Source: Candidatus Marinamargulisbacteria bacterium SCGC AAA071-K20
Lineage (GTDB): Bacteria; Margulisbacteria; Marinamargulisbacteria; GCA-2716485; AAA071-K20
NCBI GenBank assembly: GCA_003265975.1
Contig: QFBU01000016.1
Coordinates: 1-27,718 of the forward strand
DNA length: 27,718 nucleotides
Direction: 5' to 3'
The notes under the pieces were generated by a model. It did no database searches, was not told where the DNA came from, and worked only from the letters and a program-made list of their open reading frames with translations. The translations under genes and the position numbers were made by a program. Of the stretch, positions 8,108 to 14,890 are shown one piece after another; the first letter of the stretch is position 1, and the number at the start of each line of letters is the position of its first letter.

Positions 8108-8801
8108 TATCTATAATCTTTTTTATAATTGAGGCGAGTTGTGACGTTATCTCTTCTTGGTTTGGATTATACGAAAGTGTTGCTACTGTATTAAGTCCGG
8201 CTAATTTAGCTACAATTTTTGGGTTGTCTTGTATCACTAACTCGTTTTCATCAGGATTCGCTTGAGTAAAAATAAGTCCAACTAAGGGTACCTGTCTGTG
8301 TTTTAGAGCTTCTATACTAAGTAGCGCATGGTTTATGCATCCCAATCCATTTTTGACCACTAATATGGTTGGAAACTTTGTTTTTTCTAGACAGTCGGCT
8401 GTAGTTTCTTGGGTGTTAAGTGGGACCATTAATCCACCGCTCCCCTCTATAAGTAAAAAATCGGCCTTATTACTTAAAATATGGGTAGCTGTAAGGCACT
8501 TTTGGACTGACACTTCTTTATTTTCTACCTGTGCGGCTAAATGTGGAGAGGCTGGAAATTTAAATAGGTACGGACAGACCGCATTAATAAACGGAGCTAT
8601 TTCACTAAATGGTTTATTTTGTAATTTGAGATGTTCGTTGATATCATCGTAGTCCGTTGATCCGGACTGGACCCATTTTTGGGTGATAGTAGAGCATTTT
8701 TTGGATTGTAACTGCTGTGCAATTAAGCCCGTAATATACGTTTTCCCTACGTTTGTATCTGTTCCGGAAATAAAAATAATATTTTGTTTGTTGATTTGCA
8801 T
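8097..8801 (-). CDS. bioD: dethiobiotin synthetase BioD
   Basis: The product closes the ureido ring of dethiobiotin from DAPA, CO2 and ATP. The 234-aa protein has the modified P-loop FISGTDTNVGKT (10-21), the Lys/Ser-Gly motif in QKWVQSGS (BioD usually has KPVxSG, so Pro is replaced by Trp here), and EGSGGLMVPL, which corresponds to the family's EGxGG motif. No Shine-Dalgarno is visible before its ATG. It is transcribed in the same direction as bioC 1.9 kb upstream, with the ubiquitin-protease-like gene in between on the other strand. Confidence 0.93.
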   Translation of the reverse strand: MQINKQNIIFISGTDTNVGKTYITGLIAQQLQSKKCSTITQKWVQSGSTDYDDINEHLKLQNKPFSEIAPFINAVCPYLFKFPASPHLAAQVENKEVSVQKCLTATHILSNKADFLLIEGSGGLMVPLNTQETTADCLEKTKFPTILVVKNGLGCINHALLSIEALKHRQVPLVGLIFTQANPDENELVIQDNPKIVAKLAGLNTVATLSYNPNQEEITSQLASIIKKIIDIKG

Positions 8802-8814
8802 TGTTTTATGAAAT

Positions 8815-8824
8815 TTATCTATAA
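8815..8824. promoter_or_regulatory. possible BioR-like operator upstream of bioD
   Basis: TTATCTATAA lies 13 bases upstream of the bioD start codon. It matches, as I recall it, the box reported for the GntR-family biotin repressor BioR of alphaproteobacteria. No second site was found before bioF or bioC and no BioR gene is in the window. In such an AT-rich intergenic region a chance match is possible. Confidence 0.25.
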
Positions 8825-8870
8825 AAATATACGATAACTATATACTAAAGAAACTTTTAGGAGACATTTA

Positions 8871-10655
8871 ATGCTTAAAATCATCGCTAATAGTTATAAT
8901 ACCCCAACCCTATATACTAAACTAGGAGAATTTGGGTCAAATATTACTAACTTCTTAGGAAGAGTTCACCATGCGCTCAGCCCATCAACGTACCTATTAC
9001 GTCCCTATGAAGACAATACTAATTATAATATTCTTCGTGGTGCAGCCAGAAAACTATTTGTTAATAGAAAACCTCTGATTGGATTCTTAGGATTAGTTTT
9101 ATTTAGAAGACCACTATTTTTATTTCCAAAAGTTACCGCTGCTTTGTCAGTAATAATCCCTAGTCTTTTTTATCTTAAAAGGAAATTCCCGAGCTCAGAA
9201 AAACCTTTTTTCTCGCCCATGAAGACTGAACCGCCTATTAAGAAAAATAATTTTGCTACTTTTGGAAATTTGAGGGAGGTATATAATTTCTCATTATTCA
9301 GTTTTTTAACTCCTAGTGAACTAGACTTGGAAAGTGTAGCAAGACAATTAAATTTTGACCCTGAGCCTGAAATTACGGATTTGCCTTTACCAAAATTACC
9401 CCCACACGATTCAGTAAAAGCGGCCGAGTTTAAATCGCTTTATTTAAAGATGTTAAATAATGAGTCTAGGCATGCTGAATTTAGAGATGCCTGCAACGAA
9501 ATTTCAGAAAAATTGCATACTTGCAGTATGGATATTACTACTGTTGATCGTGCGAATGCTGAGGGGATGTACTCAGCATTAGGCTCGTCACTAACTTTAC
9601 CGTGGGGAATGGAGTCTGGATGTAATAACCCACAATCTAAAAAAACTTTTAAAACTAAAACTATTCACGACTTATTAGGTTTAATTAGCAAGAACATGTT
9701 ACGTTCTGATATTTTTACGGGTACTAATGGCTGTTATTTAGATACTTTTTTGTCTTTATTCGTGAGGTCACCTGCTCTTCAGCAAGACTTAGCATCGGCA
9801 GATACAAACCCCAGAGGGATAGACATTAGCAATGCAAGAAATATACAAAATTTAACAGCGCGTCAATTAGCACAGAATGGATTTCAAAAAGACTTGTTAA
9901 AAGGCTTATTAAATAATATTTTGACCACTTACAGGCAACGTTTAGGAGAGGGGGCTCATACTTGTATCAATGCGACTGACGCCCACCCATTACGGACCTT
10001 TTTAACAACTATAGGTTTTTCTATCACGGGTCAAGAAGACACTGGGGAAATTTATGCTAAATTAATGACGGTAATATTTGGAAATCAAAGTTTTTCAAAT
10101 GTAAATAGACTCATTACGGTTGGTAAACACCCATTCTTTACAACGGTCATTAATACTCATAGGTATTCTAGAGATATGACTTTAAATGAAGGCGCGGTAA
10201 CACAGCTTGTGCGAGGAGCTTTTGACGAAGCAGATAGAGATTTTACCGCTGAAGAATTAGCTCAAGTAGTTAATAATTCTCATCGTAAAGATCGATTTAC
10301 TACCGAAGCCCAATTTATAACCCTTTCTGTTAATCGATTAGGATGGAATAGGGTAAAAGGGGAAGCGATGGCGTTAAGAAATATATTAACTATACCTGAA
10401 AGTATCACTCTTGAAGACGTGGCGCATCAAACCACTAGGGATCGTTTAATAGAACTAAAAAGACATCATTCCATTGCCTTTGATCCTGACCTAATCCCAC
10501 GTAGTGGTCGAGTTACACTTGTACCCAGGCTTACTTCACGTTGGAGTGGTGGAAATTCTGGAGGCGGAGGGCATCATTGGATCGCGTCTGTGCAAGAAGT
10601 TCAAAATACTAACAATGTTGTGACAAGTATTACCTTTGAAGTTATTTATAATTAA
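8871..10655 (+). CDS. membrane-anchored ubiquitin-specific-protease-like (C19/USP fold) cysteine protease, putative
   Basis: The 594-aa protein has a hydrophobic stretch at about 68-102 (one or two membrane segments with a basic end, YLKRK) and a linker. Its C-terminal region shows the order of motifs seen in eukaryotic USPs. A Cys box TGTNGCYLDTFLSLF (284-297, Cys288) resembles NTCYxNxxLQxL. QEDTGEIYAKLMTVIF (388-403) resembles the QQDAxEFxxxLL box. QFITLSVNRLG (481-491) followed by LRNILTIPESITLED (502-516) resembles the PxxLxxxLxRF ... FPxxLxL strand pair. A His box GGGGHHWIASVQ (564-575, His568 or His569) lies near the C-terminus, as in USPs. A good Shine-Dalgarno (AGGAG, 7 bases) precedes the ATG. 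If correct, it would cleave ubiquitin or a ubiquitin-like tag, acting on a host or on a bacterial conjugation system. It lies between bioD and bioC with a 4-base convergent overlap with bioC. The assignment rests on motif order only. Confidence 0.6.
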   Translation: MLKIIANSYNTPTLYTKLGEFGSNITNFLGRVHHALSPSTYLLRPYEDNTNYNILRGAARKLFVNRKPLIGFLGLVLFRRPLFLFPKVTAALSVIIPSLFYLKRKFPSSEKPFFSPMKTEPPIKKNNFATFGNLREVYNFSLFSFLTPSELDLESVARQLNFDPEPEITDLPLPKLPPHDSVKAAEFKSLYLKMLNNESRHAEFRDACNEISEKLHTCSMDITTVDRANAEGMYSALGSSLTLPWGMESGCNNPQSKKTFKTKTIHDLLGLISKNMLRSDIFTGTNGCYLDTFLSLFVRSPALQQDLASADTNPRGIDISNARNIQNLTARQLAQNGFQKDLLKGLLNNILTTYRQRLGEGAHTCINATDAHPLRTFLTTIGFSITGQEDTGEIYAKLMTVIFGNQSFSNVNRLITVGKHPFFTTVINTHRYSRDMTLNEGAVTQLVRGAFDEADRDFTAEELAQVVNNSHRKDRFTTEAQFITLSVNRLGWNRVKGEAMALRNILTIPESITLEDVAHQTTRDRLIELKRHHSIAFDPDLIPRSGRVTLVPRLTSRWSGGNSGGGGHHWIASVQEVQNTNNVVTSITFEVIYN

Positions 10656-11419
10656 TCTTTAATTATTAAATAGAATAATTGATAACTAATTTGGACCCCA
10701 ACGTAATTTTCTAGGAAGCATTGCTCTAAATTGGTAAAGTCTCTACGTGTCCACGATTTATTTAATTGAATACCATTACCTCTTGTCCCAGTATATTTTA
10801 TAGACTCAAACAGACTTTTTATAGTGGGAAACTGTACGGTTATTATTTCTTGGTCTAGGGCCACTGATTTAAAGTGTTTTTGAGCAATATTTTGAATATA
10901 CAGGGCGTCGTGAAAGGAATTGGCAGGCAGTAGAATCGGGGTTTTAAATACTATTTCTAGGCACATTTTAAGTTGATGGAATGTTTGGGGCCCAAATAAC
11001 GATACTGCTAGTACAGATTGTGGAGATTTAGTGGAGGCAATTGTCGTAAACACCTTTTCTAAATTAGGAACCCACTGTAAAGCGGCATTTGAGAATATTA
11101 GAGATTCTTTGCCTGTAAGGCTTAGTTCAGCAATATCTGCTACAGAATAGGTAATATTAGGTGCGGGATGCTTTTTTTTGGCGCATGAGACCATGCTTTG
11201 GTTGATGTCAGTGGCAGTTATTAGCGCCTCAGGAAAACGATTGGCCAGAGCTTGGGTACTTTTACCGGTGCCGCAGCCAAAATCTACTATATGGCTTGGT
11301 TTTATATCTGGTATTTTTTTAATTAGCCTATTTCCAACTGTAGTTTGTACTTCTGCGTAGTTGTCGTATGTGTCTGAGGCACGTGCAAACGATTGGGCCG
11401 TTTTAGTGCTTGAATTCAT
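10652..11419 (-). CDS. bioC: malonyl-ACP O-methyltransferase BioC
   Basis: This SAM-dependent enzyme methylates malonyl-ACP to start pimelate synthesis for biotin. The 255-aa protein has the SAM motif I VDFGCGTGKST (45-55), a TATDINQSM acidic strand (69-77) and SNAALQWVPNLEKVF, a signature close to the SN.A.QW segment typical of BioC. The N-terminal SFARASDTYDNYAEVQ also fits BioC. The window's BioH-like esterase and BioF would act after it. There is no Shine-Dalgarno; the promoter -10 box ends 6 bases before the ATG, implying a leaderless or nearly leaderless mRNA. Confidence 0.88.
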   Translation of the reverse strand: MNSSTKTAQSFARASDTYDNYAEVQTTVGNRLIKKIPDIKPSHIVDFGCGTGKSTQALANRFPEALITATDINQSMVSCAKKKHPAPNITYSVADIAELSLTGKESLIFSNAALQWVPNLEKVFTTIASTKSPQSVLAVSLFGPQTFHQLKMCLEIVFKTPILLPANSFHDALYIQNIAQKHFKSVALDQEIITVQFPTIKSLFESIKYTGTRGNGIQLNKSWTRRDFTNLEQCFLENYVGVQISYQLFYLIIKD

Positions 11420-11425
11420 TGGGGT

Positions 11426-11454
11426 ATTATAAGGTACAACTATCAGACTTGTAA
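11426..11454 (-). promoter_or_regulatory. bioC promoter (leaderless)
   Basis: On the minus strand TTACAA (11454 to 11449), a 17-base spacer and TATAAT (11431 to 11426) form a near-consensus promoter. The expected start point is at or within two bases of the bioC ATG (11419). The -35 hexamer is the same DNA as the -35 of the tRNA-Val promoter on the other strand. Confidence 0.6.
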
Positions 11455-11478
11455 AAGAAGAAATGGTTGGGGTACAAT
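11449..11478 (+). promoter_or_regulatory. tRNA-Val promoter
   Basis: TTGTAA (11449-11454), an 18-base spacer and TACAAT (11473-11478) lie just ahead of the tRNA; transcription would begin near 11485, 8 bases before the mature 5' end. Confidence 0.5.
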
Positions 11479-11492
11479 AGGGTTCCCTTTTC

Positions 11493-11568
11493 GGGCGGTT
11501 AGCTCAGTTGGTAGAGCACCGGCCTTACAAGCCGTAGGTCACTGGTTCGACCCCAGTATCGCCCACCA
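11493..11568 (+). tRNA. tRNA-Val (anticodon UAC), CCA encoded
   Basis: The cloverleaf is complete: acceptor GGGCGGT pairs with ATCGCCC (one G.U), the D arm is GCTC/GAGC, the anticodon loop CTTACAA gives UAC for valine, and the T arm is ACTGG-TTCGACC-CCAGT, with discriminator A and an encoded CCA. The anticodon stem CCGGC/GCCGT has a C-U mismatch at pair 27-43. The last nine bases (11560-11568) are also the outer tip of a long inverted repeat that continues downstream. Confidence 0.95.
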
Positions 11569-11684
11569 CCAAAACCATCTAAACACTCCACAGACTCATA
11601 TAACCAAACGTTTAACTACATTAGTAGTCTTCACGTTCGCCTATTTGAGCCTGTGAAGCGTTTAGACGGTTTTGATGGTGGGCG
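11560..11684 (-). repeat. 60-bp imperfect inverted repeat (giant hairpin) anchored in the tRNA-Val 3' end
   Basis: The left arm 11560-11619 is the reverse complement of 11624-11684 with 11 substitutions and one single-base indel, around a 4-base loop (ATTA, 11620-11623). The first nine bases of the left arm are the tRNA 3' end with CCA, and the right arm ends with its reverse complement. Seven of the eleven substitutions are transitions, and all seven give A.C oppositions on the plus strand, which are G.U pairs in a minus-strand RNA. Three of the other four lie close together (at left-arm bases 45, 53 and 54) toward the loop. This points to a minus-strand structured RNA, though no clear promoter or terminator for it is visible. 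A palindromic mobile element is the alternative. Confidence 0.75.
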
Positions 11685-11691
11685 CGCCCAC
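11678..11691. repeat. 14-bp perfect GC-rich palindrome
   Basis: GTGGGCGCGCCCAC is its own reverse complement and overlaps the outer end of the long inverted repeat. It stands out against the AT-rich surroundings. Its left half is the inverted copy of the tRNA 3' end. Confidence 0.6.
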
Positions 11692-11779
11692 TTCTCAAAT
11701 TTATGAAGAAATAGTTGATGTTTAGTGGAGGTATTTTTGGGTTTTTGTTTTTTCTACTTTTTTTTTAGCCCAGTAAATA

Positions 11780-12055
11780 GTTCATGTACGCTGGGACAAA
11801 GAAACGGTTTGGTTATCACAAAAAAAACTGTAAAAAGAATGACGGAGCATTATGATTTGGATGTCATTTTACATGTAGGATATAGAGTTAAATCAAAAAG
11901 AGGTACTCAATTCAGACAATTGGCACTTAATATATTAAGAGCCCATATCATTTAAGGATATTCTGTAAACGAGAAACGTTTAATTGAGCGATTTATGATT
12001 CAGTTTTTAAAGAGACAAGCAAAGAATGAAAAAGTTTGGCATAATCAGCACCCCA
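11780..12055 (+). pseudogene. decayed rhuM-family gene
   Basis: Two reading frames carry pieces of RhuM-type proteins in the right order. From 11780 one frame reads VRWDKETVWLSQKK, like the RhuM N-terminus. From about 11845 another frame reads EHYDLDVILHVGYRVKSKR then GTQFRQLALNILRAHII, the family core. A TAA (11953-11955) then interrupts, and the same frame continues GYSVNEKRLIERF, which resembles the segment that follows in intact members. About 40 codons appear deleted between the first two pieces, together with a frame change. RhuM genes are common in pathogenicity islands and mobile regions; their biochemical role is not well defined. The position just after a tRNA fits an old insertion. 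Confidence 0.75.
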
Positions 12056-12104
12056 ATAATCAACCGTTAACTACTACGCAGTTTGTACGGTTGATTATAT
12101 CTTT
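12056..12104 (+). terminator. perfect 12-bp hairpin followed by a T-rich stretch
   Basis: ATAATCAACCGT (12056-12067) is the exact reverse complement of 12087-12098, with a 19-base loop, and is followed by ATCTTTTC. It could be the terminator of the former rhuM gene. The long loop and AT-rich stem base make it atypical. It ends 27 bases before the stop codon of the convergent SPFH gene. Confidence 0.4.
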
Positions 12105-12130
12105 TCTAGATTTTTCTTAGGGGCAATACT

Positions 12131-13009
12131 CTAGTCTTTGTCGTTTATGTTTATGAAAGGTACTGCTGAACTACCATTGAATTTTGGTAATTTACCGTCC
12201 CATTTTTCTGCTAATCTTAATTGGATTAGCGCTGGGTTACCTTTAAGTGCTTGAGCTTCTCGTTTAATGGCGTCTGCTCTTGCTCTTGAACCTGCTGTTA
12301 TTTCGTAGGCACTGGCGTCAGCTGCTAATTTCTTTTCTGCGGCAGCAGCTTCAGCTTGGGTTACTCTTTTTATTTTTTCGTTTTTAGCTTGTAATGCTTC
12401 TTGTTCTGCTTTTACCTTTAATTCAATGGCCCGGTTAAACTCATCTGAAAAATCAAAGTCCGTAATAGCGACGTTTGCTATCTCAATTCCGTTTTTAATT
12501 TTCTTATTATCTAGGGTTGTGTCTATAAAGCTTTGGATTGATTTTTGTATTTCAATTTTTACTTCGCCACGTCTTGTTACCAATTCTTCTGCTGTGTATT
12601 TGGCAGTAATAGCTTTTACTGATTCTTTAATAGCTGGCTGAATAATTGTTAGATTAATTGCTTGTATACTACCAACTTTTTGATACATTATTGGTGCTAG
12701 TGTAGGCATTAATGACCCTTGTACTGTTACAACTGTTTTTACGGTTTGTAAGTCTTTTGAAGCAGAAAGAGCAGAACTTCTTATCGTTTGAAGTCTAACA
12801 TCTACCTCAACAATTTTGTCTATAAATGGCGTTTTAAAATGGAACCCTTCAGTTAAAGGCTCAGACTGAACCGCTCCTAGTTTTTTTACTACTCCAACAT
12901 GCCCGGCATCGATAATGACGAATGCTGAGGGAAGTAAGAAAAATAACCCAGCTAGAATTATTAACGATTTTGGAATACTTTTAAAATTTATTTCAGGTAC
13001 TTGTGACAT
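12131..13009 (-). CDS. SPFH/prohibitin-family membrane protein
   Basis: The product is a membrane scaffold protein of the prohibitin type. It has an N-terminal membrane anchor (about 13-33 from the chosen start, SLIILAGLFFLLPSAFVIID), an SPFH/band-7 domain (GVVKKLGAVQSEPLTEGFHF, then ITAKYTAEELVTRRGEV) and an Ala/Glu/Lys-rich coiled coil (EQEALQAKNEKIKRVTQAEA). Family members form ring or cage assemblies that control FtsH-type proteases. ATG 13009 is chosen because AAAGGAG (13017-13023) lies 7 bases upstream; a GTG 30 bases farther lacks this. TGGTATAGT upstream (13039-13047) may be an extended -10. No NfeD or FtsH gene is adjacent. Confidence 0.88.
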   Translation of the reverse strand: MSQVPEINFKSIPKSLIILAGLFFLLPSAFVIIDAGHVGVVKKLGAVQSEPLTEGFHFKTPFIDKIVEVDVRLQTIRSSALSASKDLQTVKTVVTVQGSLMPTLAPIMYQKVGSIQAINLTIIQPAIKESVKAITAKYTAEELVTRRGEVKIEIQKSIQSFIDTTLDNKKIKNGIEIANVAITDFDFSDEFNRAIELKVKAEQEALQAKNEKIKRVTQAEAAAAEKKLAADASAYEITAGSRARADAIKREAQALKGNPALIQLRLAEKWDGKLPKFNGSSAVPFININDKD

Positions 13010-13100
13010 AATTTGGCTCCTTTGAATTGTGAGTACCAACTATACCATATTAGAAAATACGAGACTATGTATTAATAGTAAAACAAGAATTGGAAAACGC

Positions 13101-13669
13101 TTAGTGTTTAACAACCAGGCATTGAGAGCCTGAAATTTCAAAAATAGCTTCAGGTTTGTCAGAGAAAAATTCATCAAAGGCGTCTCTTACACCTTTAGCT
13201 GATATGTAGTCGTGTGAAATAATTGCTCCGCCAGTATTAAGTCTACTGTAAAAATACTTTAATGAATCAAGGGTACTCGAGTATAAATCGACATCCAACA
13301 CGACACATGAAAAAGAGATATTTTTGATGGGCTCAGAAGTACTTAGGAAAATTCCCTTGTAGAAGAAAATGTTTTTGTAGTCTTTTAGATACTTTTAGAG
13401 GACCCTCCTTGAAAATATCCAACTTCTGCAATATCTCCAGAAATTTTTTGAGTATTTTCAACAACTCGGAATAGGTGATGATCTTCGTTTAAGCTAAGCT
13501 TAGTGAGTCGCTCTTCTTTTATCAGATCACATAAATTAAATACGTCTACTTGCCGAGAGTCACTATAGGTCAATACACCCCCCTTACTTAAACCAAAGTA
13601 GTCAGGATATATGAAGAATAGCAATGCTCCCTTAATCTCTGAAGAGTTAGCGCCCCGTAATTGAGGCAC
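13101..13669 (-). pseudogene. decayed TylF-type (macrocin O-methyltransferase-like) gene
   Basis: Two frames together give a TylF/MycF-family protein with a deletion. The upstream piece (13669 to 13385) ends GDIAEVGYFQGGSSK, the SAM-binding glycine motif, then hits a stop. A different frame, open from about 13400 to 13101, reads KYLKDYKNIFFYKGIFL, SFSCVVLDVDLYSST, then GGAIISHDYISAKGVRDAF and ends SGSQCLVVKH, which is the family's metal-binding DVDLY/HDY region and C-terminus. Intact members have several tens of residues between these pieces. In this family such enzymes methylate sugars or polyketide glycosides using Mg and SAM. The upstream piece may begin farther upstream than 13669, as its frame is open there. 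Confidence 0.7.
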
Positions 13670-13713
13670 CGAAACTATGTTTAGCTCTAAAGAAGTGTGT
13701 GTACAATAAGTAA

Positions 13714-14769
13714 ATGGACAATAGTATTTCTATCTCTTTACAATTAAGGCATTCTTATAGCTCTGACTCTAATAAATTTAGGATTCATTCTAATGTTGAG
13801 AGGCAATTTAAAGCCTGTGGCGGGTCTACTCCTAAATATGTGCTGTGGGCGAAAGAATATCTGTCTCAACTTAAAGTTAAACGTGAGCCTCGACTACAAA
13901 AAGAGTTAATCAACTTTATTTTGGATTCATTTAAAGCGTCTAAACCCGTGCTGCCGGCTGAGTGTGGTCAGTCTAAAGTAACTGTAGGTGGAAAATCTAT
14001 CACCATTTTTGGTGTTCAGCATACCAAATCTATTGGCAAATCAAGGTCTAATGATGAAGCTACTTTACTTACCTGTATTCAATTAGTAATACGTGAACAA
14101 AAACCCAATACCGTTTTTTTAGAAATGGGGATGGGAAATCCACGACTTACCCCTCAACAAAAAGTTATTGATCCATTACTATTTCAAACAACGTTACAAA
14201 ACTTTAGACTTAGTCCAACAAATACTGACTCAGAAATGAACTTTGCAGCGCGTAGAGCTCTTGCCCAAAATGCTGATTGTGATGTGTACAATATGGAACC
14301 TCACTCAATTACTGAAGAAATTATTGACTGCACAGACGAATGGCTGAGTGACGAGATGGACTTTAGCCCCAAAGAGTTTTGTACGGCTAATAGATCAGCG
14401 GCAATGCTTCATTTCTTTTTAGGAGAAGGGAAATATGACGGAAACAATGTGGATGAGTTTAAGGAATACGTTATTAGTAAAGACGGTAATTCTAAAGAAA
14501 AGTGGGATACTTCTTTTGAAATCATGAAGAAGTATATCCCTGATTTTGAATCTATCCTGTCAGATCGCTCTCGACATTCAGAAAGTAAGCGATTTTCAGC
14601 CCCCTCAGCTTATGTAGAGTCCCCCACAATATTAAACCGGATTTCGGATGCTTCCTGCCTTATTAGGGAACAAAAATGGAAAGACACCATTGTGTCTAAT
14701 GCAAAAGCCTCCTCTGTAGTGCTCTGCGGGGCTAGTCATCGAGAAAATCTAGCTCGGCTCTTTAGGTAA
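13714..14769 (+). CDS. TraB/TIKI/EreA-like superfamily protein, putative
   Basis: The 351-aa protein has a domain (about 85-351) with scattered motifs of the TraB/PrgY-TIKI-EreA superfamily: ITIFGVQHTKSI (96-107) with a His, NTVFLEMGMG (132-141) with a Glu, NMEPHS (about 193-198), and near the end VVLCGASHRENLARLF with a second conserved Gly-His type motif. Superfamily members include metalloproteases (TIKI) and esterases. No signal peptide is evident, and the first 80 residues are polar and unfamiliar. There is no good Shine-Dalgarno before ATG 13714. It is divergent from the broken methyltransferase. The superfamily call is tentative. Confidence 0.45.
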   Translation: MDNSISISLQLRHSYSSDSNKFRIHSNVERQFKACGGSTPKYVLWAKEYLSQLKVKREPRLQKELINFILDSFKASKPVLPAECGQSKVTVGGKSITIFGVQHTKSIGKSRSNDEATLLTCIQLVIREQKPNTVFLEMGMGNPRLTPQQKVIDPLLFQTTLQNFRLSPTNTDSEMNFAARRALAQNADCDVYNMEPHSITEEIIDCTDEWLSDEMDFSPKEFCTANRSAAMLHFFLGEGKYDGNNVDEFKEYVISKDGNSKEKWDTSFEIMKKYIPDFESILSDRSRHSESKRFSAPSAYVESPTILNRISDASCLIREQKWKDTIVSNAKASSVVLCGASHRENLARLFR

Positions 14770-14890
14770 CCCACTGTATTTCGACCCTTAACTATTATAA
14801 TCTTGTGAATATTTTCTATAATAGCGTCTATAATTTTACGGCTCGAGCTACTAAAAGTGTTAAAGCAGTGGCGACCCAGCACAAGCCGCT

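Noticed and set aside
11560..11684. Integron attC site or phage att site
   Set aside because: The inner boxes do not match the RYYYAAC/GTTRRRY core, and the tRNA end is repeated in inverted, not direct, orientation, so neither a standard attC nor an attL/attR pair is supported.
11725..11779. In-frame extension upstream of the rhuM core as a real 76-aa protein start
   Set aside because: The N-terminal part is Phe/Tyr-rich translation of a T tract, while the RhuM N-terminus is found in another frame from 11780. The ORF is a remnant, not a gene.
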